A stretch of DNA of 25,290 nucleotides from CAYUNA01 sp047629355. Lineage in GTDB: Bacteria > Bacteroidota > Bacteroidia > Chitinophagales > Saprospiraceae. The stretch covers positions 1 to 25,290 of the forward strand of contig JBLHWU010000083.1 of assembly GCA_047629355.1 (NCBI GenBank), in the 5' to 3' direction. The position numbers and the translations under genes were made by a program. Position 1 is the stretch's first letter; every line of letters begins with the position of its first letter. Under the pieces are notes generated by a model. The model did no database searches and had not been told where the DNA came from. It worked only from the letters and a program-made list of their open reading frames with translations. This document shows positions 24,277-25,290 of this stretch, piece after piece.

Positions 24277-25002
24277 GTGGAAGAGATACTAACAACTAAA
24301 GCCTCTTGGGGCAATTTATTTATCATCGCAATAGGGCTTTTATTCTTTTATTTTGCTTTGAAATTTTTCAATCGCATTGTTCAGCGAGCGGCTTTTTTAA
24401 GAGTATTTCAAGGACTGATTCAACGCGTCATTCGGTATTTATTGTTGCTATATGAAATGCTGGTAATTATCATTTTAGGGAGTGTGTTTATTCTGATAAA
24501 TCCATTTTATCATGGAATCTTGTTGGCCGTTATTTTATTAATTGGCTTTTCTCATATCAAAAATTATGTGAGTGGACGGATGATAAAATTGGCGAATGAA
24601 ATTAAGAAAGGGAGTAGTTTGCAGACTAATAAAATGGAAGGTATTGTAGTGGGTATGAATCGATTGGGTCTGAATTTAAAAACCAAAGAAGGTATTCACT
24701 TCATCCAATACAATGAACTGATGTCAAATGGTTATACGATATTAGCAGGTGAGGATATTGGTGGTTTTTATGAACTGAAAATTACAGCGAAGGAGGAAGA
24801 TACTAAAATCAATCATGTTACGCACGTTCTGGATTTGTTGATTACTGCGCCGTATTTAGATTGGCACCACAAGCCAGAGGTGATGGTGAACAATCAGAAT
24901 CCTAATGATTTGGAAGCGAAGGTTTTGGTGCGGGAAGAAGCGCATGTGCATGAGTTGGTGGCTTTGATTAAGGAGTGGGGGTATGGTTGTCGGATTGCTT
25001 AA
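24277..25002 (+). CDS. Divergent MscS-like mechanosensitive channel protein
   Basis: 241 residues from a GTG start at 24277; an in-frame stop at 24256 and the absence of a nearby ATG leave GTG as the best choice, with AAGAAA just upstream. Three TM segments lie at about 11-31, 50-72 and 74-94, the minimal MscS number. They are followed by a pore-exit segment (NYVSGRMIKLANEIKKGSSL) and a beta domain (119-152: MEGIVVGMNRLGLNLKTKEG, then FIQYNELM) in the position of the MscS beta domain with its typical turn after the threonine-rich strand. The C-terminal part (160-241) is alpha/beta. The family opens under membrane tension to release solutes. The glycine/alanine packing of a classical MscS TM3 is not evident, so gating may differ. 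Confidence 0.72.
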   Translation: MEEILTTKASWGNLFIIAIGLLFFYFALKFFNRIVQRAAFLRVFQGLIQRVIRYLLLLYEMLVIIILGSVFILINPFYHGILLAVILLIGFSHIKNYVSGRMIKLANEIKKGSSLQTNKMEGIVVGMNRLGLNLKTKEGIHFIQYNELMSNGYTILAGEDIGGFYELKITAKEEDTKINHVTHVLDLLITAPYLDWHHKPEVMVNNQNPNDLEAKVLVREEAHVHELVALIKEWGYGCRIA

Positions 25003-25029
25003 ATTTAACAGGGGAAGAACTGAAAATAG

Positions 25030-25140
25030 GCAATCGAAATTGATGAAAATCGCAAGACTTTCGAGCTTCAAAAAATACAATGCGTGCTACCTGCGGCAGC
25101 GCGTATTGAGGGATAAAAACAGTTTTATTTAAACTCTCTC
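25030..25140 (-). repeat. Family A repeat, copy f, inverted, with long tail
   Basis: It reads in opposite orientation to copy b: TTTCGAGCTTCAA (25059-25071), then CTACCTGCGGCAGCGCG (25087-25103), then the hairpin beginning TTGAGGGATAAAAAC. The shared order of three blocks shows that the repeat unit is longer than the hairpin alone. Confidence 0.65.
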
Positions 25141-25255
25141 TGTCGAAGGTTTAATAACCTATTGTTACCTGGTAGTGTTTTAAGTTGGCGTCTGTAAAAA
25201 GGCTATAACAAATTGAAAATCAATAAGTTATAGTCATTAATTGTGCAAAAGGTTA

Positions 25256-25263
25256 TACCTTTG
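25256..25263 (+). promoter_or_regulatory. Possible -7 promoter box for a gene starting at 25282
   Basis: TACCTTTG matches the Bacteroidota -7 consensus TAnnTTTG. No TTG is found 17-23 bp upstream (the nearest is only 12 bp away). An ATG at 25282, followed by another ATG, lies 18 bp downstream and is the probable start of a gene that continues beyond the window. Confidence 0.4.
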
Positions 25264-25290
25264 CCAATTTAAATAGTAAAAATGATGCGA

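Noticed and set aside
1..25290. tRNA, rRNA, CRISPR or insertion-sequence transposase
   Set aside because: No acceptor/T-arm pattern, no regular direct repeats with spacers and no DDE, tyrosine or HUH transposase motifs were seen. The hairpin repeats are inverted and irregularly spaced.

Overview
The window looks like a chromosomal segment of a Bacteroidota bacterium, probably Saprospiria-like (Lewinella or Haliscomenobacter type); this placement is inference. It rests on AT-rich DNA, very large secreted proteins with type IX secretion (T9SS) C-terminal domains of both type A (PNPF box) and type B (gliding-motility/CHU_C type), a PorP/SprF-family outer-membrane protein, HYR/PKD/SprB-like modules, and starts without clear Shine-Dalgarno sequences. 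No rRNA, tRNA, CRISPR array, integrase or transposase gene was seen.

Layout. (1) 1-7738, plus strand: a 5'-truncated giant surface protein with HYR domains, seven near-identical 77-residue Ig-like repeats, a PKD domain, two cohesin-like domains around a dockerin-like pair, and a type A sorting domain. It is followed by a second secreted protein (cohesin-like, SprB-like repeats, type B C-terminus) and a PorP/SprF protein. Together they look like an adhesin/export locus. (2) 7915-10134: a membrane GT-C (family 39-like) glycosyltransferase fused to TPRs. (3) 10691-15226: another giant T9SS type B protein with a CUB-like domain and about ten Ig-like domains. (4) 15563-16372: an outer-membrane beta-barrel candidate. 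It faces a minus-strand group: an isoaspartyl peptidase/asparaginase lipoprotein, a small glycine-zipper protein and leucyl aminopeptidase PepA. (5) 20811-25002, plus strand: an amidase_3 cell-wall hydrolase without a signal peptide, an 809-residue AAA/STAND-type ATPase of unknown function, and a divergent MscS-like channel. A new gene probably begins at 25282.

The intergenic DNA is crowded with structured repeats of several families. One family of long hairpins keeps its base pairing while the sequence changes, often with a GCCGCAGGC-type tail (six copies). There are three copies of a 33-bp palindrome built on AAATCATGGTGATTTT, a GC-rich 31-bp inverted repeat, and MITE-like elements of about 185 bp with 35-37-bp terminal inverted repeats. 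One of these carries a good Bacteroidota promoter, and related end sequences bracket the amidase gene. Several ordinary hairpin-plus-T-run terminators are also present.

The best candidates for something undescribed are the T9SS cohesin/dockerin locus, the ATPase plus MscS-like pair, and the non-coding element families.
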